A DNA stretch of 64,000 nucleotides from Orbilia blumenaviensis (taxonomy: Eukaryota; Ascomycota; Orbiliomycetes; Orbiliales; Orbiliaceae): NCBI GenBank assembly GCA_036872755.1, contig JAVHNS010000011.1, forward strand, positions 1,302,001-1,366,000. Reading direction: 5' to 3'. This document shows positions 38,457 through 47,763 of this stretch, piece after piece. The notes beneath the pieces were generated by a model. The model saw nothing but the letters and a program-made list of their open reading frames with translations. It searched no databases and was not told the origin of the DNA. A program made the translations under genes and the position numbers. The first letter of the stretch is position 1. Every line of letters begins with the position of its first letter.

Positions 38457-39560
38457 TTAACACGTGCTGGCCTTTCGCTTCTGTCCCTGTGGGACAGGAG
38501 AATGCACGTGTTCCTCCGGAAACCCGATGCTGCTAAAGGCACTGCCTACCAGAGGTTTCAAGATGCTACCAACTAGTGAGCTCTTCGAGATCCATGATTC
38601 GAGTTCCGGTGAGATAGCTCGGGCGCTGGCTGCGATCGCTTCGTTTCCGTCTTCCAAATCCAATATATCGTACTCTTCCTCTTCCAACAGTTCCTGCGGG
38701 TCGGTCTCATCTTCTGCAGTATTTCCTTCTAGGCCTTCCAAATTTTCCGAACCAAATCTCGCCTCCAAACTTTGCAGATGGCTTTCTGGAATGCCATCGT
38801 TTGAAATATCCATGTTTTGAAGGGCGTCGCTGATGTCAGATTCAAGCTTTTGGAGCTCTTTCTTAATATCATCGGGGCCGGTTGAGCGGGGGAAGTCCGG
38901 TCGACTAATCGACGTCTCCTGAGACCGTATTGGCCCTTCACTATATGTGAGGAACCTCGAGAGGGTATAACTCCCACTTTCTGCTTCAGGTTCTTTATAA
39001 GGTTCCTCTCCTGTTGTCATTTCTGTATCTTCCAAAGAATCCTTTGCAATGCTATTGGATTCCTTTGAGAAGTTCTCTAAAAATCCTGACGGTGCTTCAA
39101 GAGGTGAAACGGCAAATTCATGATCTTCAGGCCTCCTAAAAGATATCCATCTATCATAATAAGAATATGGAGACGTCTCAGCTTTCGAAGTGGTGTCGTC
39201 TAGACGCATTGACGCTGTTACATCGCCACCATTACGACTATGCAATGTTTCTGTGGGCTCCTCAGTTGTGACTTTAATCCGAGGTACTGGAAACCCTGTG
39301 GGGAGGGCAAAGAGTTCATGAGGTTCGAGGACCTCAGGTGGAGACCCCGGTGATCTTGGGTTTAGACCCGTCCGCACTCTTTTCACAGGGCGACATTGGT
39401 TAGATGATACTTGACTATGGTTTTCGTATATCTGATCTTGGTTTTGCCTGGCTGCTGAGCATGAAAATTGCTTGCGCAGGGGACAATAAGAAGATTGGTC
39501 CCTTGTCATTGGCCATGAAGGGCAAGACCACGTGGATGGCATGGCAAGATTGAGAGCCAT
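38457..39560 (-). CDS. acidic disordered protein, function unknown
   Basis: Single exon, 367 aa, start at 39560. The first 45 residues are cysteine-containing and somewhat hydrophobic (STWSCPSWPM, YCPLRKQFSCSAARQ), compatible with but not proof of a mitochondrial presequence. The middle is polar and Ser/Glu-rich, with WISFRRPEDHEFAVSPLEAPSGF. Residues about 235-255 form a short coiled coil (IKKELQKLESDISDALQNM). Residues about 280-310 are strongly acidic, followed by ISPELESWISKSSLVGSILKPLVGSAF. No domain recognised and no neighbour clue. An intact frame of this length with even composition argues it is real. Confidence 0.6.
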   Translation of the reverse strand: MALNLAMPSTWSCPSWPMTRDQSSYCPLRKQFSCSAARQNQDQIYENHSQVSSNQCRPVKRVRTGLNPRSPGSPPEVLEPHELFALPTGFPVPRIKVTTEEPTETLHSRNGGDVTASMRLDDTTSKAETSPYSYYDRWISFRRPEDHEFAVSPLEAPSGFLENFSKESNSIAKDSLEDTEMTTGEEPYKEPEAESGSYTLSRFLTYSEGPIRSQETSISRPDFPRSTGPDDIKKELQKLESDISDALQNMDISNDGIPESHLQSLEARFGSENLEGLEGNTAEDETDPQELLEEEEYDILDLEDGNEAIAASARAISPELESWISKSSLVGSILKPLVGSAFSSIGFPEEHVHSPVPQGQKRKASTC

Positions 39561-41692
39561 TTTGTCTTGTTTTGAACAGCTTTGGGGTGCGGTGGTAGAT
39601 ATGTATTAGGATTTGTCGTGCGACCGTGTAGAATTCCTAAAATTTAGAATAGGATAGCAGATCGCGAGACCTAACCAGATTACTTATATATAGCACGCTT
39701 TGTGATCCTCGCGGGCGCCATAGTTGAGGGGTTGCATCCTTCGCTCTCGCGTTTCGCGGAGGCAAAGCCAGCCTAGTCCATCTCTGTTGAAATGGTTACA
39801 GGCAAACCTCGCTAGGGCTTCATGAACTCGAACTTCAGTTCAAAACTTTATGGCACCTAGAGCACGAAATGTTGAAATAAATCTTCGAAATTCCTTTTCG
39901 AGAATTCCGGTATACTCGTCGATGTCCGATATCGCGCTTCCAATGTATGTATGTATGTATTGACAGGTTATGAATACTGACAGCTACAATTTCTAATAGG
40001 TACATTATGCTGAAGTTTTCTCGGTGCAGTCTCAGATCAACATGCGTACCAAATCGAGGCTGCAGGAATTCGAACCACTTCGATCTCAGGAGCTAGAGGG
40101 CTGAGACATACGTAGCTCTGATCAGGCCGCACATTTTGTAGCCTCGCCGCACTGCGTGCACGGGTAATGACCTGGCCGATTCCGAGAAAAACCATATGAG
40201 GCTGTTCGCAAATCAGAGGATCAGCCAGTCATACAATAGGGTGCTTGCGGAGCTTCTGGTTAGGCAAATATGAATAATACCAGATCAACTCGAATTGCGT
40301 TGTCCCGGCATTGCAAGTGACACTGATAGTTTTGCGTTTAGATCACCCCATGAGGTCACTGCATACCATTCCTGAAGTTCATTCGAATACCAAAATTTTC
40401 TGTATCGAAAACCCAAATATTGTCTGGTAGGATCAAATCGCTGGTCTAGGGTATATAGTCATTTCTTCAATGATTATTATGTCAGGCTACTGGAAGGCCC
40501 GATCCCTATATGGAACTGTGTATCACACAACTGTGCCGTATGAAGCAGATCTACTTGGATATCTCATTTGAAGGATATCGCAAAATCTGAAACTGCGCTG
40601 GCGCTTTTCAAGGTTCTCGTGTTGTGAGACCCCTAGGGATTTTCCAACGTTTAAACTATCGCCAGCGTTCTGACGGTCCTGCGGCTTTAGGACAGCATAT
40701 ATGTGTCGATATCTTTTGCATTGTAGAAGTGGCTCGGTTTTTAGAGTTCTAGCTTATAGGTTTGCGTGCACGCCTGTTTCATTTACGCAGGATCATGCTA
40801 GGCTTTATGAGACGACACATCGAGACTGCTATGTATTTGATTTACCATAAGAGCATAATATTGATCTGGGCAGTATCCATGCATGTATGAATACTGGATG
40901 AGATCATGAGGAGACTATGGGCTGCCATTGGATTATGGGACTAACCTGCCCCTAGCCAAGCATATGGCATCTGGTCAGGCAGGCTCAGGTCCGTGAGATT
41001 GCTCTTAAGCTCTTGAATTTTGGGAATGTCAAATGCCGACATATCTTAAGCTAACTAAGTTATACATATGTACCTAGATGCGTGTACGTATACTACAGCA
41101 AAGGCTCTCGAGCTATCGTGCCTTCGTATCAAATCTGGCACAAGCTACCAAGCTATCTCTTTGATAAGGTTGTGTGTAACCAGCTCCCTGCAGGTATGAC
41201 GATTAAGCCGGTGATCATCCTACATCGGGGTTGCAGGGTACGGGGAAAACACTTCGTGTGACGAAAGAAGCTAGGTATTTACAACACCAAACAACACAGC
41301 AATACTATACTAGGATCAAGCGCTTCTACCCAAGTAGTTGGGCAGCACGCATTTATATCTATTAGGTTGCAATAAAAGATAGAGTCAGATGTACTGATCA
41401 TGGCGTATAATGAGGAAAGAAATGTTAATTGTGATTATTAGGAGACATGAGTCATCGCGCCCACCTCGAAGTATGCTATGTCGAAGACGGTGCTCTCAAG
41501 ATTAATTATTGTGCTGATCTGGGTAATTTGATCATAAAAGTAACCTTGTTGTCACTGTAGACTGACTCAGCGGCCAGCTTGAGTTCCCATAACCGCTTCA
41601 ATAGCAAGGGCGGGATAGAAATTTATTTAAAAACAGGTAATAATAAAGAAAACATGAAAAGCGTTGGAATGCATGTCAAAGTATCAGTGGAT
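39561..41692. other. intergenic
   Basis: No protein gene seen. A 7-bp inverted repeat CGAGGCT (40055-40061) and AGCCTCG (40140-40146) brackets a 92-nt minus-strand segment with TTCGAAT near its 3' end, resembling a decayed tRNA. A short GTAT repeat lies at about 39944-39960. Confidence 0.45.
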
Positions 41693-42658
41693 CTAGATAG
41701 GGATGCACCTAGGGATCTCACGTTCCTGAGTCAGATAAACGTACCAGTTTTCAGAAATTCCATCAAATGTGGCCATTCCTTCGAACTGGCAGTTGTAGGG
41801 ATCGTTGCACCCGGGGAAGGATCCACCACAGCGAGCCATGTTCATCATGCTTAAAATGAAGACACGAGTGACTTGCTCGGAGCGGAAGGCGACTTCTCCA
41901 TTGGGAACTTGGAAGTTTGCCGGTGAAGTCCCCCCTCGACAGAGTTTAACAGCAGCTCCACCAGTACAAGCACAGTTGGAACAACCGTCATTTGGGTTAA
42001 CTCTGCAGTTTCCGGGGACTTTCTTCAATCGGTCTGTGACATAGATGAAAGCGTTGAGCCAGTAGACAAGTGGCTGTGGACCGACGCGTCTCGAGCAGGT
42101 ATATTGCCATTCAGGCTGAAAATATTAGTTTGGAAAACCATAAACCTGTGAGTGAAGTTCACTTACACCACGTCCCTCCAAGTTAGAAGTACCAAAATGC
42201 GCCTCGAGACCAGTGCGGATGCCATCTTTGCCCTATATAAATTTAATTAATGGTCAGACGAAGGTAGTCAAGGTATATGTGGGAGCACTTACAGTTGGAT
42301 CAATGAAAGTTCCGTTGCCATCACTGACGAACCCAAATCCGTGGGCCTGCGCAGATAAACGAATCAGTGACTACGTGTTGCGATGCTCTAATTGATGAAG
42401 GTCACTTACAATTTCTTCAATGGACTTCATTTTGAAGTCATCGGGAAGGCTCTATCATTGCAATAGGTTAGATAGTCAGGTAATCAATGAGGCATAGCTT
42501 CTTACCAGGTCATTGTCGAAGCCGGGAAGAGGGAATGCCTATATGTTTTTGTTAGCAACGACAGGGGACCAACTGAAGATAAAGCATAGCAGGATGATAC
42601 CTACCTTCGTGAGAAAGACGAACAGAAGCGAAGTAACGATAAAAAGAATTGATTTCAT
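41693..42658 (-). CDS. small secreted cysteine-rich protein
   Basis: Six exons on the minus strand: 42658-42605, 42538-42506, 42451-42410, 42346-42293, 42232-42167, 42115-41693 (223 aa). All five introns are phase 0, and exons 1-5 are only 54, 33, 42, 54 and 66 bp. Residues 1-19 are a clear signal peptide (MKSILFIVTSLLFVFLTKA). The mature N-terminal 60 residues are Asp/Gly-rich with one N-glycosylation site (NGT). The C-terminal 140 residues hold ten cysteines, likely five disulphides, with signatures CSRRVGPQPLVYWLNAF, DGCSNCACTGG, LSMMNMARCGG and FDGISENWYVYLTQ. There is no cellulose-binding or known effector motif. It looks like a conserved secreted family of unknown function; an effector or extracellular enzyme-inhibitor role is only a guess. 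Confidence 0.85.
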
Positions 42659-44533
42659 TTTGAATTGATGGAAAGAAAAGAAAATTCTAAAAGGTTTATG
42701 AGGTACGAAGGTCGAGAGATTATTCGTTACTGCGATGTCTGCAAGAGGAGCTGTAGGTTGAGATTGTTGAGAGGATGAAAGAAGGAAGAAGACGGAAGAA
42801 TTGCTGAGCGTCGGTATTGTTTAAATACTTGGAGGTTCTAGGTCGAGGGTTTGATAGACCAGCTTTGTCGAGATCAAAATGGTACAACCGATTTCCTTAT
42901 CACCCACTACCTGATATATCCACACATTTATGACTTAAATATATGGCATATGCACAGTTGTGGTCAACAGCGTCTGGGACCGAGACTATGGCATATGTAA
43001 GTATAGGGCCATAATTCAGCCCCCTCGCCATCTATTCCACGTTGAAGCTTCTGGGTTTTCGTCTGGATTATCATTAGCCAGAATTGTCTCTAGTGTATCC
43101 CACCTCTGTTTACTAGAGGTTTATTATTCTAATCATCCACCTTCCGATTAGTTAGATACTGGAATGTATGCGTGTATTAATTGCCGTCGCTATACCGATG
43201 TGCCTATTGTGACATTAAAGGCTAACTTACTTACCTCTAGGATGTATAACTACTTTAGACGAAATTAAGATTAGAGGTTATTCCGAATTGACAGCGGAAA
43301 GGACAGAAAAAGACTAGATCTTTGAAACACCGTCATTCCTAGGTGAACATGCCACTGCAACATCAATCAACTCCTCGAGAAATGGCATATCCAACAGTAC
43401 GATAGAAAATGACAGGGACTTAACGATCTGATTCACTTAGGAAGCTGTCTTCAAAGGGCTAATATTTGATTTACTACGAGTTGTTACTACTAGATATTAC
43501 TACATAGGCCCGAGTAACAATTTCGCTGGACACAGTTTATCTGGGTGCAGATATAGCACACGATTCACGATTCTACGCTTTTCACCGACTTAGATTGCCA
43601 TACAGATGGCCGATCGATCGTGGGGCTATATGTTACTATAAAGTTAGCAAAGGCGCCATTAAATTCGTTCATTATGGTTACAATTGATAGCCTAATAAAC
43701 GAGGGAATCATTTTGAGGGAGCGGTTGGATTTGTAGGCAGAGTTTAGCCCCAAAAATATCTAGGGCACAGCCAAAACATTTATATGGTTCCAGATGTTCT
43801 TGCAAAGTCCAAAATTTCGCGTAACATGAAAGGTTAGCAAAATCCAACAGAGGCTGAGTTGTAGCTATGCCTATGACGTCACTCCGAGTGAATGGAGCAC
43901 GACATCTTTAACATTTCAACCCTAACAAAGCTTCATATTCGTAGCACTCCTATCCATATCTATCCGCAATAATGAGAATAGGCAGAATACCGCTTCGTAT
44001 CAGGCTGACCAGAGTTATCGGTCGTATCACTGGAAATCAGATCACCTCGCACGTGATATGCTCCCACAGAATTGGGTTAGATCTATTGGTTCGTCGTCCG
44101 GCTAAACTCCGGCTAAATTACCACGCGGACTTCTGGCTATCGAGGGCGAGGACCGAAGTTAGACGCATATTACCGATAAACTTCTCTGCAAAATTATGGT
44201 TAACCATACCATTGGTACCGAATGGCAGCATGACCAGGTGGAGGAGTTCTCTGCCTGCTTCCACGACCGGAGAAGGTGTGAATATATTACCCGCAGGTCT
44301 AAGATACTTATGGCATTCTCGCCGTAGGCAAGTAGCCGTGATTCGTGGATTTGGCCCTCTCGGAAGGCGATCACGGTCGAAGGGTTTTTTCGCAGGTAAG
44401 GTGGAAGGATAAATACTGGCTTCCCCCTCTTCATTTTCTGGAAATTTGCTCTTAAGGCTCATCCCATTATCCCATAATCGTTATAATCCTCACCTGTACT
44501 ACGTCCTGAAAACAAAAGACGTTTGATACCAAA
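42659..44533. other. divergent intergenic region between secreted protein and xylitol dehydrogenase
   Basis: Holds both promoters. A plus-strand frame at 43972-44412 (146 codons) has basic, non-protein-like composition and covers the putative XlnR sites, so it is not called. A single inverted GGCTAAA (TTTAGCC at 43743-43749) lies further upstream. Confidence 0.5.
44100..44117 (+). promoter_or_regulatory. tandem XlnR/Xyr1-type binding sites upstream of xylitol dehydrogenase
   Basis: GGCTAAA occurs at 44100-44106 and again at 44111-44117, a direct repeat 11 bp apart, 434 bp upstream of the dehydrogenase ATG. GGCTAAA is the established recognition motif of the fungal xylanolytic activator XlnR/Xyr1, which controls D-xylose catabolic genes. 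Two copies this close are unlikely by chance. Function here is inferred. Confidence 0.6.
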
Positions 44534-45801
44534 ATGGGTGGACCACAGGTACGTAGATGTCTCGACAGATTGAAGCGGGGACTACCCCACCAGTCCCCCG
44601 CCATAACACATTAAAGTTTGGTTTAGATATAGGTGAACTAATAACCACGCGCTGTGTGCTAGAACCTGTCGTTTGTCCTTGCCAAACCATTGGACGTTAA
44701 ATTCGAGGATCGACCAATCCCAGAACTCAAAGACTCGCGCGATGTCCTCGTTAGAGTTCGCGTAACCGGCATTTGTGGTAGCGATGTATGTAATACAGCA
44801 TCCAAGTCCTTCGAAACTCATAACCACTACGGCGAAAATGGAACTGACCAATGATCGGGTTGTACGAGTAGGTTCATTATTGGCAACATGGTCGAATCGG
44901 AGATTTCATCCTCAAAGCTCCCATGGTTCTGGGTCATGAGTCTGCCGGAGAGATTGTCAAAGTGGGGTCCGCTGTGACAGACCTTCAGCCCGGTGACAGA
45001 GTGTGCATGGAGCCCGGTGTGCCATGCAGACATTGCCCCGAATGCAAGTTCGGGAAATACAACTTGTGCCACGATATGCGTTTCGCTGCTACCCCTCCCT
45101 ACGACGGCACTCTGGCGAAATATTACGTCCTTCCCCAGGACTTCTGCTACAAGCTACCCGAAAATGTCAGCTTAGAAGAGGGTGCTTTGATGGAACCATT
45201 AAGTGTTGGCGTCCATGTCGTCAAGCAAGCGCAGGTCAAACCTGGGGATAGTGTTGTCGTTTTTGGCGCCGGTCCAGTCGGTTTACTATGCTGTGCAGTT
45301 GCAAAGGCATTTGGAGCCACTAAGGTTGTTTCTGTTGATATTGTTCCCAGTCGTCTCGAATTTGCGAAGAAGTATGCTGCCACTGGCACCTTTCAGCCGA
45401 CGAGAGAAGGAACACCGGTTGCCAATGCTGCTCAGATAATCAAGGAGAACGGGTTAGGCGTTGGTGCAGATGTCGTCATCGATGCTTCCGGTGCAGAACC
45501 CTCGATCCAGACATGTATCCATGTTGCCCGGAATGGAGGCACTTTTGTCCAGGCTGGCATGGGTCGTCCCGAAATCACATTCCCGATAACGGCTCTGTGT
45601 GTTAAAGAGTTGACCGTCAAGGGTAGTTTTCGATATGGCGCCGGGGACTACAAACTAGCTGTCGAGCTTCTAGCAAATGGGAGATTGAGTGTGAAAGAGC
45701 TGATCACCGGGGAGGTCAAATTCGAGGATGCCGAAAAGGCTTTCGAGGAGGTCAAAAATGGCAAGGGCATCAAAACCCTGATCCGTGGCCCTGAGGACTA
45801 A
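44534..45801 (+). CDS. xdhA: D-xylulose reductase / xylitol dehydrogenase (NAD-dependent, zinc MDR)
   Basis: Three exons: 44534-44548 (only five codons), 44663-44785, 44872-45801 (355 aa, normal for the family). It oxidises xylitol to D-xylulose in the cytosol, the second step of fungal D-xylose use and also a step in the L-arabinose path. Catalytic zinc ligands are Cys43 (GICGSD), His68/Glu69 (GHESAG) and Glu154 (GALMEPL). The structural zinc site is Cys98, Cys101, Cys104 and Cys112. The Rossmann motif is GAGPVG (178-183), and Asp202 at the end of the second strand indicates NAD preference. The splice between exons 2 and 3 restores [27 protein letters not shown]. The very short first exon is supported by phase and by the N-terminal consensus. 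Regulation by XlnR/Xyr1 is suggested by sites at 44100-44117. Confidence 0.93.
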
Positions 45802-46740
45802 AACCCTTATACACAACCTCATCTGGCCTGGTTTTCACTTTAGCTTTCAGCCTGTTTGCAAAATATCTCTCAAACAACTTTGTAATTTATTATCGCTTCC
45901 CTTATTGAAGTTTAACTTGGAACATATCAAAAGCTTGGTTGCCCGGGAGCGGGCCGAAAAAAGCTGGGGTCTGCAAGTCACGATGTCCTTCTTGTTTATC
46001 AATTGGCCGAAAAGTCTCGATCGGACCCCCTGCCGTCTGCTCACCTAATGACCTCCAAGACCCTTGCAGTTCCCTCTTCTGTCATGCCCTGTTCCAACAG
46101 AATCTGCCTATGCATATGTTAATTTTGCAGTTGATGAGTTGTCACAGCGTCACCTTACCTAAGAAGGAATTTTTGCCTGCAATGCCCGCACTTTTCACAC
46201 AAATAATCTGATGGTCTTCGAAACACCAAGCGCATAACCGGACTTGAACCACGTATGTAATAGCCACTTGCCCCAAACTATGGAAGGTGGGTTTGGGCGG
46301 CAGTGGATAAACAGGGAAAAAAAAATTAGAGACCTTGGTGTTTTGGAATGCTCCGTTTAATGCATAGTCAGTGAAGAACTGCTACGCACTGTATTGCCAA
46401 CTCACTCCGAGGGCTATCTGCGGTTACCATTGCTCAGGGAAGCGATTTGCACCAATGATACCTGAATGGCAAGTGATTTGAAGCTATTGGACCCATAACA
46501 GGGTCATTCGTTGGCCCACGTTTCGATTTCTAGCCTCGATCCCAGCGAGTTCCTCTGCACTCTAAATAAATGCGGTTACACTTGGAATCGTCCTCCGTAA
46601 TACTGTTGGCTGGAGGTTTTCTGTTAAGTAGTGGAGCACATATCCCCTCCATCTCAGCCCGACATCCCTTTGAGTAAAATTAAGAATTGTACAAGTCATC
46701 TCTGATATCATTTATATATCGAGAGTACACCGTTTGTCTC
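45802..46740. other. intergenic, 3' flank of xylitol dehydrogenase and promoter of the next unit
   Basis: No gene supported. A TATA-like TTTATATATC occurs at about 46710-46719, followed by a CT-rich stretch (46733-46775) typical of fungal transcription start regions. The last ATG before the SDR gene is at 46570 and opens a 35-codon frame that stops at 46677. Confidence 0.45.
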
Positions 46741-47763
46741 ACACAGTCGACTTCCTCTTCTCATTCCATCTCCATTTAAAATCAGCGGCCAATTGTGGTC
46801 TACTCAGTTTTTCGAAGGTCTCCTCGCTGTTATTCAAATTTTTCCCTCCACCTGTCCACAGACAGACAATTGAAGTGGCCCCCGCAAATATACCACAAAA
46901 CCAACACACCGTAACCACAGAATAATTTTTTGGAACCTTCACGGCGTTATAAGCAGTGAGGGGTTCCTTTGATCATATAGTCAAAATTCAGTCTATAAAA
47001 GGTATCCAGACTGTCTCCGTCTCGCAAGAGACCTCCCACCACTCCCTCCAGGCCGTAGCATTCAGGCAGCCGTTTAAACTCGAGACCGTATTTACTTATA
47101 CCCCGCCAAATATCAAGTTCTCCGTTAAACCGGAATTAAACGCTCCACCTTCACCCGAAGAAAATCCATCAGACGTATTTTCGTTTACAGAGCCGGGATC
47201 TAGATTTGCTATCCCGCCCCCCGCTCCACCAGCCACAACAAAATCGTTTTCGGACCTTCGATACATAGACGAATTTCCCGGAGACTGGCAGGAAGAACTC
47301 CCTACCGGCTACGTCCAGCGAGCAGGAAAGCTTGAAGCTACACACGTCAAGGCTGCCCCAGACGCAACCAAAAAGTCGGTCAAGCCTGTTGGTCGTTGGG
47401 AAGTCCTTACTAGTTTCGAACCGGAGACGGACATCGAAAGTTTTCTTGTCAAAGACGAGGAGGAGGAAGAGAGTAAGAGTAAGGATATTGTAGCATTTGA
47501 GGTCAAAGACAATATTGCTACAAGAAAAGAGTGGAAACCGGTTACAAAATTCGAGGACGAGTTTGATATAAGCAAGTTTGCCCAGGAGGATCCGGATACC
47601 AAAGAGTCCGGCGAGCCTGCATCTGAAGGAGCTGAGGCAGCCAAGCCGACACCTAAGAAGGATCAACTTCTTTTAACATATCCAAAGATCGAAGCTCTCC
47701 TTCCACCGAAGGACAACCTCATCGTCTATACTCGTCAGCTTTTCGCATAAAATATTATAAAAA
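46573..47763 (+). promoter_or_regulatory. 1.19-kb ATG-free segment in front of the SDR start codon
   Basis: Reading every line from 46573 to 47763, the plus strand has no ATG in any frame; the next one is the SDR start at 47764. With roughly one ATG per 64 positions, about 18 would be expected. Such depletion is what a transcript leader needs for ribosomes to scan to a distant start codon. It coincides with a long open frame (46956-47750). Confidence 0.75.
46956..47750 (+). CDS. methionine-free open frame upstream of the SDR gene, start codon unresolved
   Basis: 264 codons from a GTG at 46956 to TAA at 47748-47750, with an in-frame stop just upstream (46950). No methionine codon anywhere. 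Composition is protein-like: a Pro-rich segment (NAPPSPEENP, IPPPAPPATTK), DLRYIDEFPGDWQEELPTGYVQRAGKLEATHV, and two related segments PVGRWEVLTSFEPETDIESFLVKDE and WKPVTKFEDEFDISKFAQEDPD that look like a diverged internal repeat. The end reads LLPPKDNLIVYTRQLFA. No domain recognised. Either an upstream AUG exon is spliced in (candidate acceptors after 46991 or 47009), or initiation uses a near-cognate codon (for example GTG 46956, ATA 46977 or ATT 46986, the last with A at -3). The stop lies 13 bp before the SDR ATG, on the same strand in a different frame. Confidence 0.6.
   Translation: MRGSFDHIVKIQSIKGIQTVSVSQETSHHSLQAVAFRQPFKLETVFTYTPPNIKFSVKPELNAPPSPEENPSDVFSFTEPGSRFAIPPPAPPATTKSFSDLRYIDEFPGDWQEELPTGYVQRAGKLEATHVKAAPDATKKSVKPVGRWEVLTSFEPETDIESFLVKDEEEEESKSKDIVAFEVKDNIATRKEWKPVTKFEDEFDISKFAQEDPDTKESGEPASEGAEAAKPTPKKDQLLLTYPKIEALLPPKDNLIVYTRQLFA

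Noticed and set aside
40055..40146. 92-nt minus-strand segment with a perfect 7-bp terminal inverted repeat and a TTCGAAT loop, like an intron-containing tRNA
   Set aside because: No D arm, no paired T stem, and the CTCAG/CTGAG hairpin has an 11-nt loop. At best a decayed tRNA.
43972..44412. 146-codon plus-strand frame upstream of xylitol dehydrogenase
   Set aside because: Arg-rich, without ordered segments or splice context, and it overlaps the tandem GGCTAAA promoter sites.
46570..46677. 35-codon ATG frame with a hydrophobic start, considered as exon 1 of the methionine-free frame
   Set aside because: It probably lies upstream of the transcription start (TATA-like at about 46710), and its only in-frame donor (46674) does not match the phase of the plausible acceptors. 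Kept as a formal alternative only.
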